Assembly: GCA_041477005.1 (NCBI GenBank)
Contig: JBGOUJ010000088.1
Span: 1 to 17,980 of the forward strand
Direction of reading: 5' to 3'
DNA: 17,980 bases
Source: JBGOUJ01 sp041477005
GTDB taxonomy: Bacteria > Acidobacteriota > Terriglobia > Bryobacterales > JACQDG01
Within the stretch, counting starts at the first letter, position 1; each line of letters starts with the position of its first letter. Under the pieces are notes generated by a model. That model made no database searches. It was not told where the DNA came from and was given only the letters and a program-made list of their open reading frames with translations. The translations under genes and the position numbers were made by a program. Shown one piece after another: positions 11,302-17,980 of the stretch.

Positions 11302-12756
11302 ATGCGGCGGCTCGACAATACGCGCGCCCTGGTGGTTGGCCTGGGCCGGTCCGGCGAAGCGGCAGCCGCTTTCCTGGCCGCGCGGGGGGCGCGAGTGGCG
11401 GCGACCGATACGAAATCGGAAGCGGCGGTGGGCGCGGTGGCCGGGAAGCTGCGATCGATGGGCGTGGAGCTGCACTTGGGAGGGAATGCCTTGGCGGTGT
11501 TTCGGGACCGCGACCTGATCGTGGTTTCGCCGGGCGTGCCCTGGGATCTGGAGCCGCTGGTCGAAGCCCGGCAGCGCGGCGTGGAGGTGATCGGCGAGGT
11601 GGAACTGGCGGCGGCGTATTTGAAAGGCCCTGTGATCGGCGTAACCGGATCGAACGGAAAGACGACGACGACGGCCCTGATCGGCCACCTGCTGCGCGGG
11701 GCGGACCAGCCTGTGCAGGTGGGAGGCAACATTGGAGCGCCCTATCCGCCGGTGATCGCCATGGTCGAGACCTCGACGCCCGAGACGTGGAACGTGGTCG
11801 AGCTGTCGAGCTTTCAATTGGAATCGATCCGGACGTTTCACGCCGAGATCGCGGTGGCGCTGAATGTCACGCCGGATCATCTGGACCGGCACCGCACGCT
11901 CGAAGCGTATGCGGTGGCCAAGGCGAGGCTGTTTGAGACGCAGCAACCGGGCGATTTTGCCGTGCTGAACGCCGACGATCCGGCCTGCGTGGGCTTCGCC
12001 AGCCGGACGCCGGGCGAAGTGGTGTGGTTCAGCCGGACGCGCTCGATGGAGCAGGGCGCGTCGGTCGCCGCCGGCTGGATCGTTTTTGAGCGCCGGGGCG
12101 TGAAGACGCTGCTGGCGCCGGTTTCGAGCATCCCGATTCGCGGGGCGCACAACCTGGAGAACACCCTGGCGGCGGCGACGGCGGCATTCCTGGCCGGTGT
12201 GGAGGCGGAGGCGATTCGCGAGGCGGTGTCCGAGTTTCGCGCCGTCGAGCACCGGCTGGAGTTCGTGCGGCAGGTGGAGGGCGTGGATTACTACAACGAT
12301 TCCAAGGCCACCAACGTGGACGCAACCGAAAAGGCCCTGGCGGCTTTCGACGGCGACCTGTGGGTGATCCTGGGCGGCAAAGACAAGGACAGCGACTACA
12401 CGGTCTTGCGCGAAATGCTGCGGCGCAAGGCGCGGGGCGTGCTGCTGGTGGGAGCGGCGGCTCAAAAGATCGGCGGGCAGGTGCAAGGCGCCGCGCCGCT
12501 CATCGAAGCGGGGACGATCGAGCGGGCTGTAGCCTATGCGGCGAGTCACGCCCAGCCCGGCGACACGGTGCTGCTCGCACCGGCGTGCGCCAGCTTCGAC
12601 CAGTTCGAGAATTATGAGCACCGGGGACGGGTTTTCAAACAGTTGGTGCAGGCCTTGGGAGGACGGGGGGAGGACGGACGGGGGGAGGAGAGAGGGGGAG
12701 AAGAGAGACTCGGGGAGGAGAGATCTGGAGACGATGAGAAATGGCCAAGCAACTGA
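11302..12756 (+). CDS. murD: UDP-MurNAc-L-Ala:D-glutamate ligase MurD, with repeat-derived tail
   Basis: The 484-residue Mur ligase adds D-glutamate in the cytoplasm. Its N-terminal Rossmann-like domain starts with VVGLGRSG, followed by the SPGVPWDL loop. The ATP loop GSNGKTTT is at 116-123, then VGGNIGAP, ELSSFQLESI, NVTPDHLDRH, the HNLEN motif and VEHRLEFV. DSKATNVDA, GGKDKDSD and the final LAPACASFDQFENYEHRG signature of MurD complete the set. The fold ends near residue 452. Residues 453-484 are Gly/Arg/Glu-rich and encoded by a purine-rich tract, probably an added tail. The ATG at 11302 directly precedes the nucleotide-binding strand. The 3' end overlaps ftsW by 16 bases. Confidence 0.95.
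   Translation: MRRLDNTRALVVGLGRSGEAAAAFLAARGARVAATDTKSEAAVGAVAGKLRSMGVELHLGGNALAVFRDRDLIVVSPGVPWDLEPLVEARQRGVEVIGEVELAAAYLKGPVIGVTGSNGKTTTTALIGHLLRGADQPVQVGGNIGAPYPPVIAMVETSTPETWNVVELSSFQLESIRTFHAEIAVALNVTPDHLDRHRTLEAYAVAKARLFETQQPGDFAVLNADDPACVGFASRTPGEVVWFSRTRSMEQGASVAAGWIVFERRGVKTLLAPVSSIPIRGAHNLENTLAAATAAFLAGVEAEAIREAVSEFRAVEHRLEFVRQVEGVDYYNDSKATNVDATEKALAAFDGDLWVILGGKDKDSDYTVLREMLRRKARGVLLVGAAAQKIGGQVQGAAPLIEAGTIERAVAYAASHAQPGDTVLLAPACASFDQFENYEHRGRVFKQLVQALGGRGEDGRGEERGGEERLGEERSGDDEKWPSN
12657..12722 (+). repeat. Purine-only tract (GGACGGGG/GAGGAG) forming the murD tail
   Basis: Apart from a few C and T the tract is all purine, with G-runs at 12665-12670, 12680-12685, 12694-12698 and 12712-12715. 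It resembles the G-rich repeat in ftsI but is less regular. It codes for the charged end of MurD and runs up to the ftsW start region, where its GGAG elements could act as ribosome binding sites. Confidence 0.65.
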
Positions 12757-13829
12757 AGACTGATCGCATTCTGTTTGGAGCCGTCATCGCCATGGTGTTC
12801 TTCGGCCTGGTGATGGTGTTCAGCGCTTCGGCGGTGATCGCCGATCGCTCGCACGGAGTGTCCTATTACTTCCTGCTTCGCCAGGGCGCAGCAGCGCTGG
12901 CCGGTTTCCTGGGCATGATCTGGCTGATGCAGCGGGATTACCACCGCTTCCGGCATCCGACGGCCGTGTTCGGGCTGCTCGGCTTGGTGCTGGCGGCGCT
13001 GGCGCTGGTGCTGTTCGTGGACCGCACAGCCAACACGCATCGCTTCTTTCGCCTGGGGCCGCTTTCGATCCAGCCGTCGGAATTCGCCAAGCCGGCCCTC
13101 ATTCTGTTCCTGGCCTATTTCCTGGAGCGGCGCGCGCGCCTGATCCACGACTGGCGGACGCTGGGCCCGGTGGCCGTGTTGCTGGGGATGCTGGCCGGGT
13201 TGGTGCTGCTGGGCCGGGACCTGGGGACGGCCATCGTCCTGCTGATCATCGGGGCGGTGATCCTCTGGATCGCCGGATTGCATTGGAAATTCTTTGCCGC
13301 CGGAGGAGTCGCCGCCCTCGGGATGATGATCGGCGCCGTGCTGGTCGAGCGATATCGCCTGGAGCGGATCCTGATTTTCCTGGATCCCTGGAGGGATCCG
13401 CTGGGAAAGGGGTTTCAGATCATCCAATCGATGATCGCCGTGGGGACCGGCGGCTGGACGGGGCTGGGGCTGATGGGAAGCAAGCAGAAGCTGTATTACC
13501 TTCCGGCGCCTCACACAGATTTCATCTACGCCGTAATCAGCGAAGAGTGGGGCCTGCTGGGAGCGGCGGTGGTGCTGCTGGCCTTTTGCGTGATTCTGTG
13601 GCGCGGCTCGCGGGCGGCGCTGCTCGCCTCGGACCCTTTCGGCGTTTACCTGGCGGTGGGGCTTACGGCGATGCTGGTCTGCCAGGCGTTCATCAATATG
13701 AGCGTCGTGCTGGCGATGGCGCCGACCAAGGGGATGCCGCTGCCGCTGGTGAGCTACGGCGGCAGCTCGCTAGTCTGCGCCATGTGGGGCTGCGGGATGC
13801 TGCTGAGCGTGAGCCAGAGATCGGGATGA
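12741..13829 (+). CDS. ftsW: Septal peptidoglycan glycosyltransferase FtsW (SEDS family)
   Basis: The 362-residue SEDS protein polymerises lipid II at the septum together with FtsI. It has about ten membrane segments and the family motifs SIQPSEFAKPA, GRDLGTA, FLDPWRDPLGKGFQ, and GGWTGLGLMGSKQKLYYLPA. The HTDFIYAVISEEWG loop has D260 at the position of the SEDS catalytic aspartate (D297 in E. coli), and PLVSYGGSS follows near the end. The proximity to ftsI and to murG favours FtsW over RodA. The ATG at 12741 lies inside the end of murD, 16 bases before its stop, so coupling is likely. The protein ends abruptly after SVSQRSG, without a cytoplasmic tail; its last 15 bases are duplicated 137 bases downstream. 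Confidence 0.95.
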   Translation: MAKQLKTDRILFGAVIAMVFFGLVMVFSASAVIADRSHGVSYYFLLRQGAAALAGFLGMIWLMQRDYHRFRHPTAVFGLLGLVLAALALVLFVDRTANTHRFFRLGPLSIQPSEFAKPALILFLAYFLERRARLIHDWRTLGPVAVLLGMLAGLVLLGRDLGTAIVLLIIGAVILWIAGLHWKFFAAGGVAALGMMIGAVLVERYRLERILIFLDPWRDPLGKGFQIIQSMIAVGTGGWTGLGLMGSKQKLYYLPAPHTDFIYAVISEEWGLLGAAVVLLAFCVILWRGSRAALLASDPFGVYLAVGLTAMLVCQAFINMSVVLAMAPTKGMPLPLVSYGGSSLVCAMWGCGMLLSVSQRSG

Positions 13830-13966
13830 ATGTAAGAGAAGACAGGAGTCAGGAAGCAGTGGTCAGAAGCCAGGAGTCAGAATGAGCCATCCTGCTTGGG
13901 AAACCACTCGGGCTTCTGACTTCTAGCTTCCGACTCCTGACTTCTTTTTGACAGAGATCGGGATGA
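13815..13966 (+). repeat. 15-base direct repeat duplicating the ftsW 3' end
   Basis: CAGAGATCGGGATGA occurs at 13815-13829, where it encodes the last residues and stop of ftsW, and again identically at 13952-13966. The two copies bracket the first heptad inverted repeat. This looks like a duplication of the ftsW end plus the adjoining element, or an insertion flanked by direct repeats. Confidence 0.8.
13844..13947 (+). repeat. Inverted heptad-repeat element between ftsW and murG
   Basis: Six heptads beginning with AG (variants of AGGAGTC/AGAAGCC) run in phase from 13844 to 13885. Five heptads beginning with CT (variants of CTTCTGA/CTCCTGA) run in phase from 13913 to 13947 and are their reverse complements. 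The arms could fold into a long imperfect stem around a spacer of about 27 bases. No gene is present in this 229-base junction. Confidence 0.78.
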
Positions 13967-13975
13967 GGCCGGAAT

Positions 13976-14039
13976 TCAGAAGCCAGGAGCCGGGAGTGGG
14001 AGCCGACCAGGGCCCCTGGGAAGTCGTTCGGGCTTCTGA
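13976..14039 (+). repeat. Second diverged copy of the TCAGAAGCC...GGCTTCTGA element
   Basis: TCAGAAGCCAGGAG at 13976-13989 repeats 13863-13876 exactly. The ends TCGGGCTTCTGA, preceded by GGGAA, also match (13898-13919 and 14018-14039). The copies are 57 and 64 bases long, a difference of exactly one heptad. The middle has diverged. Confidence 0.75.
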
Positions 14040-14058
14040 GGTCCGGCCGCGCAGTTCT

Positions 14059-15126
14059 ATGGTTTTCGTGATGGCGGCAGGCGGCACCGGTGGCCACGTG
14101 ATTCCCGCGCTGGCGGTGGCTAAGGAGTTGCGGGAGAGGGGCCATACGGCCGTCTTTGTGGGTACCAGCCGGGGCCTGGAGTCGCGGCTGGCGCCGGAGG
14201 CCGGCTTCGAATTGCGGATGCTGCAGGTCGGGGCGCTGAAGCAGGTTTCCTGGGGGCGCCGGCTGCGGACTCTAGCCGAACTGCCGGCCAGCTTGGTTCA
14301 GGCTGCGCGCATCCTGCGTGAGACGCGCCCCAGGGCGGTATTCAGCATGGGGGGGTACTCGTCCGGGCCGGTTCTGCTGATGGCGGCTCTGAAGCGGATT
14401 CCGCTCGTGATTCTGGAGCCGAACGCCATGCCGGGTTTTGCCCACCGGTTGATGGGGCCCTTTGTGACGCGGGCGCTGCTCGGCTTCGAGCAGGCCGGGC
14501 GGTTCTTTCGATCGGGGCGCTGGGAGGTGACGGGCATTCCCATCCGCGAGGAGTTCTTCCGGATTGCGCCCAAGCTGCACCGGCCGCCGTTCACCATTCT
14601 GATCACGGGCGGCAGTCAGGGATCGCACCGGCTGAATATGTCGGCGACCGAGGCGCTGCCGCGCTGGACGCGGGCGGGATGGCTCGATCGCCTCATATTT
14701 CTGCATCAAACGGGAAAAAACGAATATAATGAAATTTGTTCCCGTTATCGAGCGCTCGGCGCGCCCGCGGAGGTTGCGCCGTTCATCGAAGACATGCCGG
14801 GCGCCTACGCCCGCGCCGACTTGGTGGTGTGCCGCGCCGGGGCCTCGACGCTGGCCGAGCTGAGCGCGGCGGGAAAGGCCGCGGTGCTGGTTCCGTTTCC
14901 CTTCGCCGCCGACCAGCACCAGTTGCGCAATGCCGAGGCGATGCAGGCGGCCGGCGCCGCGCGGCTGATCGAGGACCGCGACTTGACGGGCCAGCGGCTG
15001 TTTGACGAGGTGCGGGCGATGCTGGAGGCGCCGGGCCGGCTGGAGGAGACCGAACGGGCGGCGCGGCGTCTGGGCTGGCCGGGAGAGGCGCGGCGGGTGG
15101 CAGACGTGTTGGAACATGTTCTTTAA
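14059..15126 (+). CDS. murG: UDP-GlcNAc:lipid I N-acetylglucosaminyltransferase MurG
   Basis: The 355-residue GT28 glycosyltransferase adds GlcNAc to lipid I at the inner membrane face, giving lipid II; the length equals that of E. coli MurG. Motifs are GGTGGH at residues 8-13, MGGYSSGPV from 97, EPNAMPGFAHR, TGIPIREEF, GGSQGS from 184, HQTG, and the UDP-GlcNAc site RAGASTLAEL. PFPFAADQHQLRNAEAM follows. The ATG at 14059 gives the usual start right before GGTGGH. The frame is open back to a TTG at 13948, but those 37 codons are repeat sequence. No clear ribosome binding site is seen. The 3' end overlaps murC by 11 bases. Confidence 0.95.
   Translation: MVFVMAAGGTGGHVIPALAVAKELRERGHTAVFVGTSRGLESRLAPEAGFELRMLQVGALKQVSWGRRLRTLAELPASLVQAARILRETRPRAVFSMGGYSSGPVLLMAALKRIPLVILEPNAMPGFAHRLMGPFVTRALLGFEQAGRFFRSGRWEVTGIPIREEFFRIAPKLHRPPFTILITGGSQGSHRLNMSATEALPRWTRAGWLDRLIFLHQTGKNEYNEICSRYRALGAPAEVAPFIEDMPGAYARADLVVCRAGASTLAELSAAGKAAVLVPFPFAADQHQLRNAEAMQAAGAARLIEDRDLTGQRLFDEVRAMLEAPGRLEETERAARRLGWPGEARRVADVLEHVL
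14725..14730 (+). promoter_or_regulatory. Perfect TATAAT inside murG, possible internal promoter
   Basis: TATAAT lies in an AT-rich patch (about 14707-14740) that stands out in this GC-rich gene. No good -35 is visible at 16-18 bases. It would be placed to transcribe murC, ftsQ and ftsA. The codons also encode a conserved-looking HQTGKNEYNE stretch, so the match may be coincidental. Confidence 0.22.
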
Positions 15127-16522
15127 GGCGAAGGGCATTCACTTTATCGGGATCGGCGGAATCGGCATGAGCGGGATCGCCGAGATCCTGATCAATCTCG
15201 GCTACCGAATCAGCGGGTCCGACCTGAAACTAACGCCGGTGACCGAGCGGCTCGCCGGCATGGGGGCGCAAGTCTTCGAAGGCCACCAGGCCGAGCAGGT
15301 GGATGACGCCGACGCGGTGGTGGTGAGCTCGGCGATCGACGAGTCGAATCCCGAGGTGCGGGAGGCGCGGCGGCGGCAGATCCCGGTGATTCCCCGGGGC
15401 GAGCTGCTGGCCGAGCTGATGAGGCTGAAATACGGCATCGCCATCGCCGGCAGCCACGGGAAGACCACCACCACCTCGATGACCGCGGCGGTGCTGAATC
15501 ACGCGCAGCTCGATCCGACGGTGGTGGTGGGCGGCCGGGTCGGCGCCATGGGGTCCAATGCGCGGCTCGGCCGCAGCGATTTCCTGGTGGTCGAGGCTGA
15601 CGAGAGCGACCGGTCGTTTCTGAAGCTGGCGCCCATCCTGGCGGTGGTCACCAACATCGACCGCGAGCACCTGGACTGCTACTCCTCGCTCGAGAACGTG
15701 CAGGAGGCCTTCGTCGAGTTCGTCAACAAGGCGCCGTTTTACGGGGCGGCCATATTGTGCGTGGAGGATCCGAACACGCGAGCCATCCTGCCGCGCGTCC
15801 GGCGGCGGACGCTGACCTACGGGAGCGAAGACGCCGATCTGGTGGCGTTGGATGTGCGGAGCGGACACTTCTCGAGCGATTTCCGGCTGCGCTTTCGCGG
15901 GCGGGATCTGGGCGAGTTTCACCTGCAGTCGGCCGGGCGGCACAATGTGTGGAACGCCATGGCCGCCGTGCTGGTGGGCCTGGAGCTGGAGATTCCGGTG
16001 GAGAAGATTCGCGAGGGCCTGGCGCGCTTCAGCGGGGTGGACCGTCGGTTCCAGGTGCGGGGCCGGGAGGCGGGCGTCACGGTGATCGACGATTACGGCC
16101 ATCATCCGAGCGAGATTCGGGCGACGCTGGCCGCGGCGCGTAACTGCGATTTCCGGCGGGTGCTGGTCCTGTTCGAGCCCCACCGTTATACCCGGACCCA
16201 TCACCTGATGGACGAGTTCACGCGCTGCTTCGAGGATTGCGACCTGCTGTATCTGCTCGATATCTACCCGGCCGGGGAGAAGCCGATCGAGGGGGTGCAT
16301 GCGAGCCGGCTGGCGGAGCGCATTCGGGCGGCGGGGCGAACCGACGTCAGGTATTTGCCGTCGATGGACGAGGCCATCGCCAAGATGGCGGCCGAAGCGC
16401 GCGAAGGCGATGTGGTTATTACGCTGGGCGCCGGAAGCGTTTGGCAGGCCGGGGACAAGCTGCTGGCCGCTCTGCGGGTGGGAGGGCGGAAGGAACCCTT
16501 ACTGAGTCATGCGCGAGGCTGA
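15116..16522 (+). CDS. murC: UDP-N-acetylmuramate:L-alanine ligase MurC
   Basis: The 468-residue ligase adds the first amino acid of the stem peptide. The N-terminal FIGIGGIGMSGIAEIL motif (10-25) binds UDP. GSDLK follows, then the ATP loop GSHGKTTT at 112-119, EADESDRSF, and TNIDREHLDCY. SAGRHNVWNAMAA and the MurC hallmark DDYGHHPSE at 325-333 are also present, with FEPHRYTRT after it. The ATG at 15116 is chosen because family proteins start a few residues before the IGIGGIGMS motif; the frame is open further upstream only as a shadow of murG. It overlaps murG by 11 bases and ftsQ by 14. It is followed directly by ftsQ, with no murB or ddl between. Confidence 0.96.
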   Translation: MFFKAKGIHFIGIGGIGMSGIAEILINLGYRISGSDLKLTPVTERLAGMGAQVFEGHQAEQVDDADAVVVSSAIDESNPEVREARRRQIPVIPRGELLAELMRLKYGIAIAGSHGKTTTTSMTAAVLNHAQLDPTVVVGGRVGAMGSNARLGRSDFLVVEADESDRSFLKLAPILAVVTNIDREHLDCYSSLENVQEAFVEFVNKAPFYGAAILCVEDPNTRAILPRVRRRTLTYGSEDADLVALDVRSGHFSSDFRLRFRGRDLGEFHLQSAGRHNVWNAMAAVLVGLELEIPVEKIREGLARFSGVDRRFQVRGREAGVTVIDDYGHHPSEIRATLAAARNCDFRRVLVLFEPHRYTRTHHLMDEFTRCFEDCDLLYLLDIYPAGEKPIEGVHASRLAERIRAAGRTDVRYLPSMDEAIAKMAAEAREGDVVITLGAGSVWQAGDKLLAALRVGGRKEPLLSHARG

Positions 16523-17330
16523 CGAGCGGGACGAGAAAGAAGCTTCGCCCTACCTGCGGCGGGCCAAGCGCGTGGAGGTGCGCCGGCCGGCGGTGCGATG
16601 GCGCCGCGTGCTGATCCTGGGCGGGGCGATCACTCTGCTGGCGGGCGGCTTGCTGGCGACCGCGGCCTACGGTGTGAGCACCTATCTGACCACCTCGCCG
16701 CGCTTCACGCTGCAGCAGGGACTGGCCATCGAGGGCAGCGAGCACGTTTCGCGCTGGCGGGTGGGGCGGATCTTTGGCCGCGACGCCGGCCGGAGCGTCT
16801 TTTCGATCCCGCTGGAGCGGCGGCGGGAGGAGCTGATGACGCTGCCGTGGGTGGAATCGGCGTTCCTGATCCGGGCGTGGCCTGACCGCTTGCGCGTGGT
16901 GATCAACGAGCGCAAGCCGGTGGCCTTCGTGCTGGCGCCGGCGCTGAGCCTGATCGATCGCGAGGGCATGCTTCTGCCGCTGCCGGCGGGCGGTCATTTC
17001 CAGTTTCCGGTGCTGACCGGCATTCAGGAATCCCAGCCGCCGCCGGAGAGAAGGAAGCGGGTGGCGGTGGCGATGGCCGTGCTCGGAGATCTGGACCGCG
17101 ACAACGCTCGCCGCAGCGGCGATGTGAGCGAGATCGATCTGACCGATCCGGATGACGCCGCCGTAACGGTTTCGGCCTCCGGCTCGGCCGTGCTGGTGCA
17201 CCTAGGCAACGCCCACTTCCTAGATCGCTACAAGCTCTTTCTCGAGAACGTAGAGACCTGGCGTGGCCAGTATGGCTCGGTGCGCAGCGTGGATTTACGG
17301 TTTGAAAAACAGGTGATCGTGAAGCCCTGA
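16509..17330 (+). CDS. ftsQ: Cell division protein FtsQ/DivIB
   Basis: The 273-residue bitopic membrane protein has a basic cytoplasmic tail (1-32), one membrane segment at about 33-57, a POTRA domain at about 65-138 and a beta domain to the end. The POTRA domain includes the IEGSEHVS strand, SIPLERRREELMTLPWVESA, and the RVVINERKPVAFV strand. The beta domain contains the LIDREGMLLP strand. FtsQ links the FtsL/FtsB pair to the early divisome. The assignment rests on topology, the POTRA pattern and the murC-ftsQ-ftsA order, since the family is poorly conserved. The ATG at 16509 overlaps murC by 14 bases; GGAAGGA at 16488-16494 is a plausible but distant ribosome binding site. Confidence 0.9.
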   Translation: MREADERDEKEASPYLRRAKRVEVRRPAVRWRRVLILGGAITLLAGGLLATAAYGVSTYLTTSPRFTLQQGLAIEGSEHVSRWRVGRIFGRDAGRSVFSIPLERRREELMTLPWVESAFLIRAWPDRLRVVINERKPVAFVLAPALSLIDREGMLLPLPAGGHFQFPVLTGIQESQPPPERRKRVAVAMAVLGDLDRDNARRSGDVSEIDLTDPDDAAVTVSASGSAVLVHLGNAHFLDRYKLFLENVETWRGQYGSVRSVDLRFEKQVIVKP

Positions 17331-17351
17331 GCGACGGTAGCCATCGAGCTT

Positions 17352-17980
17352 ATGCCCATACCTCCCAGCTATCTGGTCGCTCTCGATCTTGGCTCCAGCC
17401 AGACGCGGTGTGTGGTCGGCGTGGAGGAGAACGGACGCCTGCAGTGCGTCAGCTACGGCGCGGCGCGGTCGGGCGGGTGGCGCAAGGGGGTCATCGTCGA
17501 CCAGGACCCGGTGGTCGAGTCGATCAAGCAGGCGGTGGCGGAGGCGGAGGCGAACGGGGAACTGTCGATCGAGTCGGCGGTTGTGGGCGCGGGGGCGACG
17601 GTGAACAGCGCCGTAAGCCGGGGACCGGTGATGCTGCCTTCGCGGACGCAGCCGATCGAGCGCGCCAGTTTGAACGAGGCCGTGAAGGCCGCCACGAGGG
17701 CGCACCTGGGCGAGGATCGCATGCTCCTGCAGGCGATCCCGGTCGATTTCACCGTGGACAGCCAGCCCAAAATTCGGAACCCGTTGGGAATGACCGGGCG
17801 GCGGCTGGAAGCGCAGGTCCGGCTGATCACCGCTTCGACCATGGCTCACATGAACCTGACCACGGTGGTGAACCGGGCTGGGATCGTGGTCGAGGAGACG
17901 ATCTTCGAGCCGTTTGCGGCAGCCCTGGCGACCATCGAGGAGCAGGAGCGGCGGATGGGAACCGCCGTGGCTGACATCGG
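17352..17980 (+). CDS. ftsA: Cell division protein FtsA (3' end outside window)
   Basis: Only the first 209 residues are visible, about half of the usual ~420. The actin-like phosphate-1 motif VALDLGSSQTRCVVG lies at about residues 9-23. The FtsA-specific 1C subdomain follows (VIVDQDPVVESIKQAV, then VVGAGATVNSAVSRG), then the NPLGMTGRRLEAQV motif. FEPFAAALA and the beginning of the phosphate-2 DIG motif stand at the window edge. FtsA is an ATP-binding actin homologue that tethers FtsZ filaments to the membrane through a C-terminal amphipathic helix, not seen here. The ATG at 17352 lies 21 bases after the ftsQ stop. ftsZ would be expected next, beyond the window. Confidence 0.94.
   Translation, partial: MPIPPSYLVALDLGSSQTRCVVGVEENGRLQCVSYGAARSGGWRKGVIVDQDPVVESIKQAVAEAEANGELSIESAVVGAGATVNSAVSRGPVMLPSRTQPIERASLNEAVKAATRAHLGEDRMLLQAIPVDFTVDSQPKIRNPLGMTGRRLEAQVRLITASTMAHMNLTTVVNRAGIVVEETIFEPFAAALATIEEQERRMGTAVADI

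Noticed and set aside
10993..12621. 542-codon open frame on the minus strand across mraY and murD
   Set aside because: Same compositional artefact opposite murD; no recognisable domain.
13948..14058. 37-codon N-terminal extension of MurG from a TTG at 13948
   Set aside because: It is translated repeat DNA; the ATG at 14059 gives the normal family start and length.

Overview
The window is about 18 kb of GC-rich bacterial DNA. Nearly all of it from about 2.75 kb to the right edge is a division and cell wall (dcw) cluster read rightward. The order is mraZ, rsmH, ftsL, ftsI, murE, murF, mraY, murD, ftsW, murG, murC, ftsQ, ftsA, with ftsA cut by the window end. MurE carries the DNPR motif of meso-diaminopimelate-adding ligases, so the wall is probably the A1-gamma, Gram-negative type. 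The division transpeptidase ends in a PASTA domain. I infer an Acidobacteriota member (Solibacteres/Bryobacterales-like) from the gene order without murB and ddl, the DUF1501 remnant and heptanucleotide repeats at gene junctions. No rRNA or other phylogenetic marker is present to prove this.

Left region, 1-2.85 kb, is accessory. It holds the C-terminal part of a PHP-type (DUF3604-like) metal-dependent hydrolase with a BNR-like N-terminal part. Next is a PIN-domain protein, then a convergent UPF0175-like small protein (a possible toxin-antitoxin pair in an unusual orientation). A short decayed DUF1501 C-terminus follows on the minus strand. Finally comes the leader of the dcw cluster, with a TTGACA box and a 10-bp-phased array of eight NGG boxes ending on the mraZ start codon. 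That array matches the known architecture of MraZ operators.

The dcw genes work in sequence. MraZ is the cluster's own regulator and RsmH a 16S rRNA methyltransferase. MurC, MurD, MurE and MurF build the UDP-MurNAc-pentapeptide, MraY and MurG make lipid I and lipid II, and FtsW and FtsI polymerise and cross-link septal wall. FtsL and FtsQ connect the synthase to the divisome, and FtsA anchors FtsZ filaments. Several genes abut or overlap (rsmH/ftsL 0 nt, murD/ftsW 16 nt, murG/murC 11 nt, murC/ftsQ 14 nt), which implies translational coupling.

The most unusual feature is a set of short-period repeats within this essential operon, placed mostly at gene junctions. There are four heptad arrays of different sequence: murF end, mraY start, mraY/murD, ftsW/murG. 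There are also purine-rich tracts: an octad tract in the ftsI linker and an irregular one forming the murD tail. They add low-complexity tails to MurF and MurD, supply the mraY start codon, and at ftsW/murG form an inverted-repeat element present twice next to a 15-bp duplication of the ftsW 3' end.
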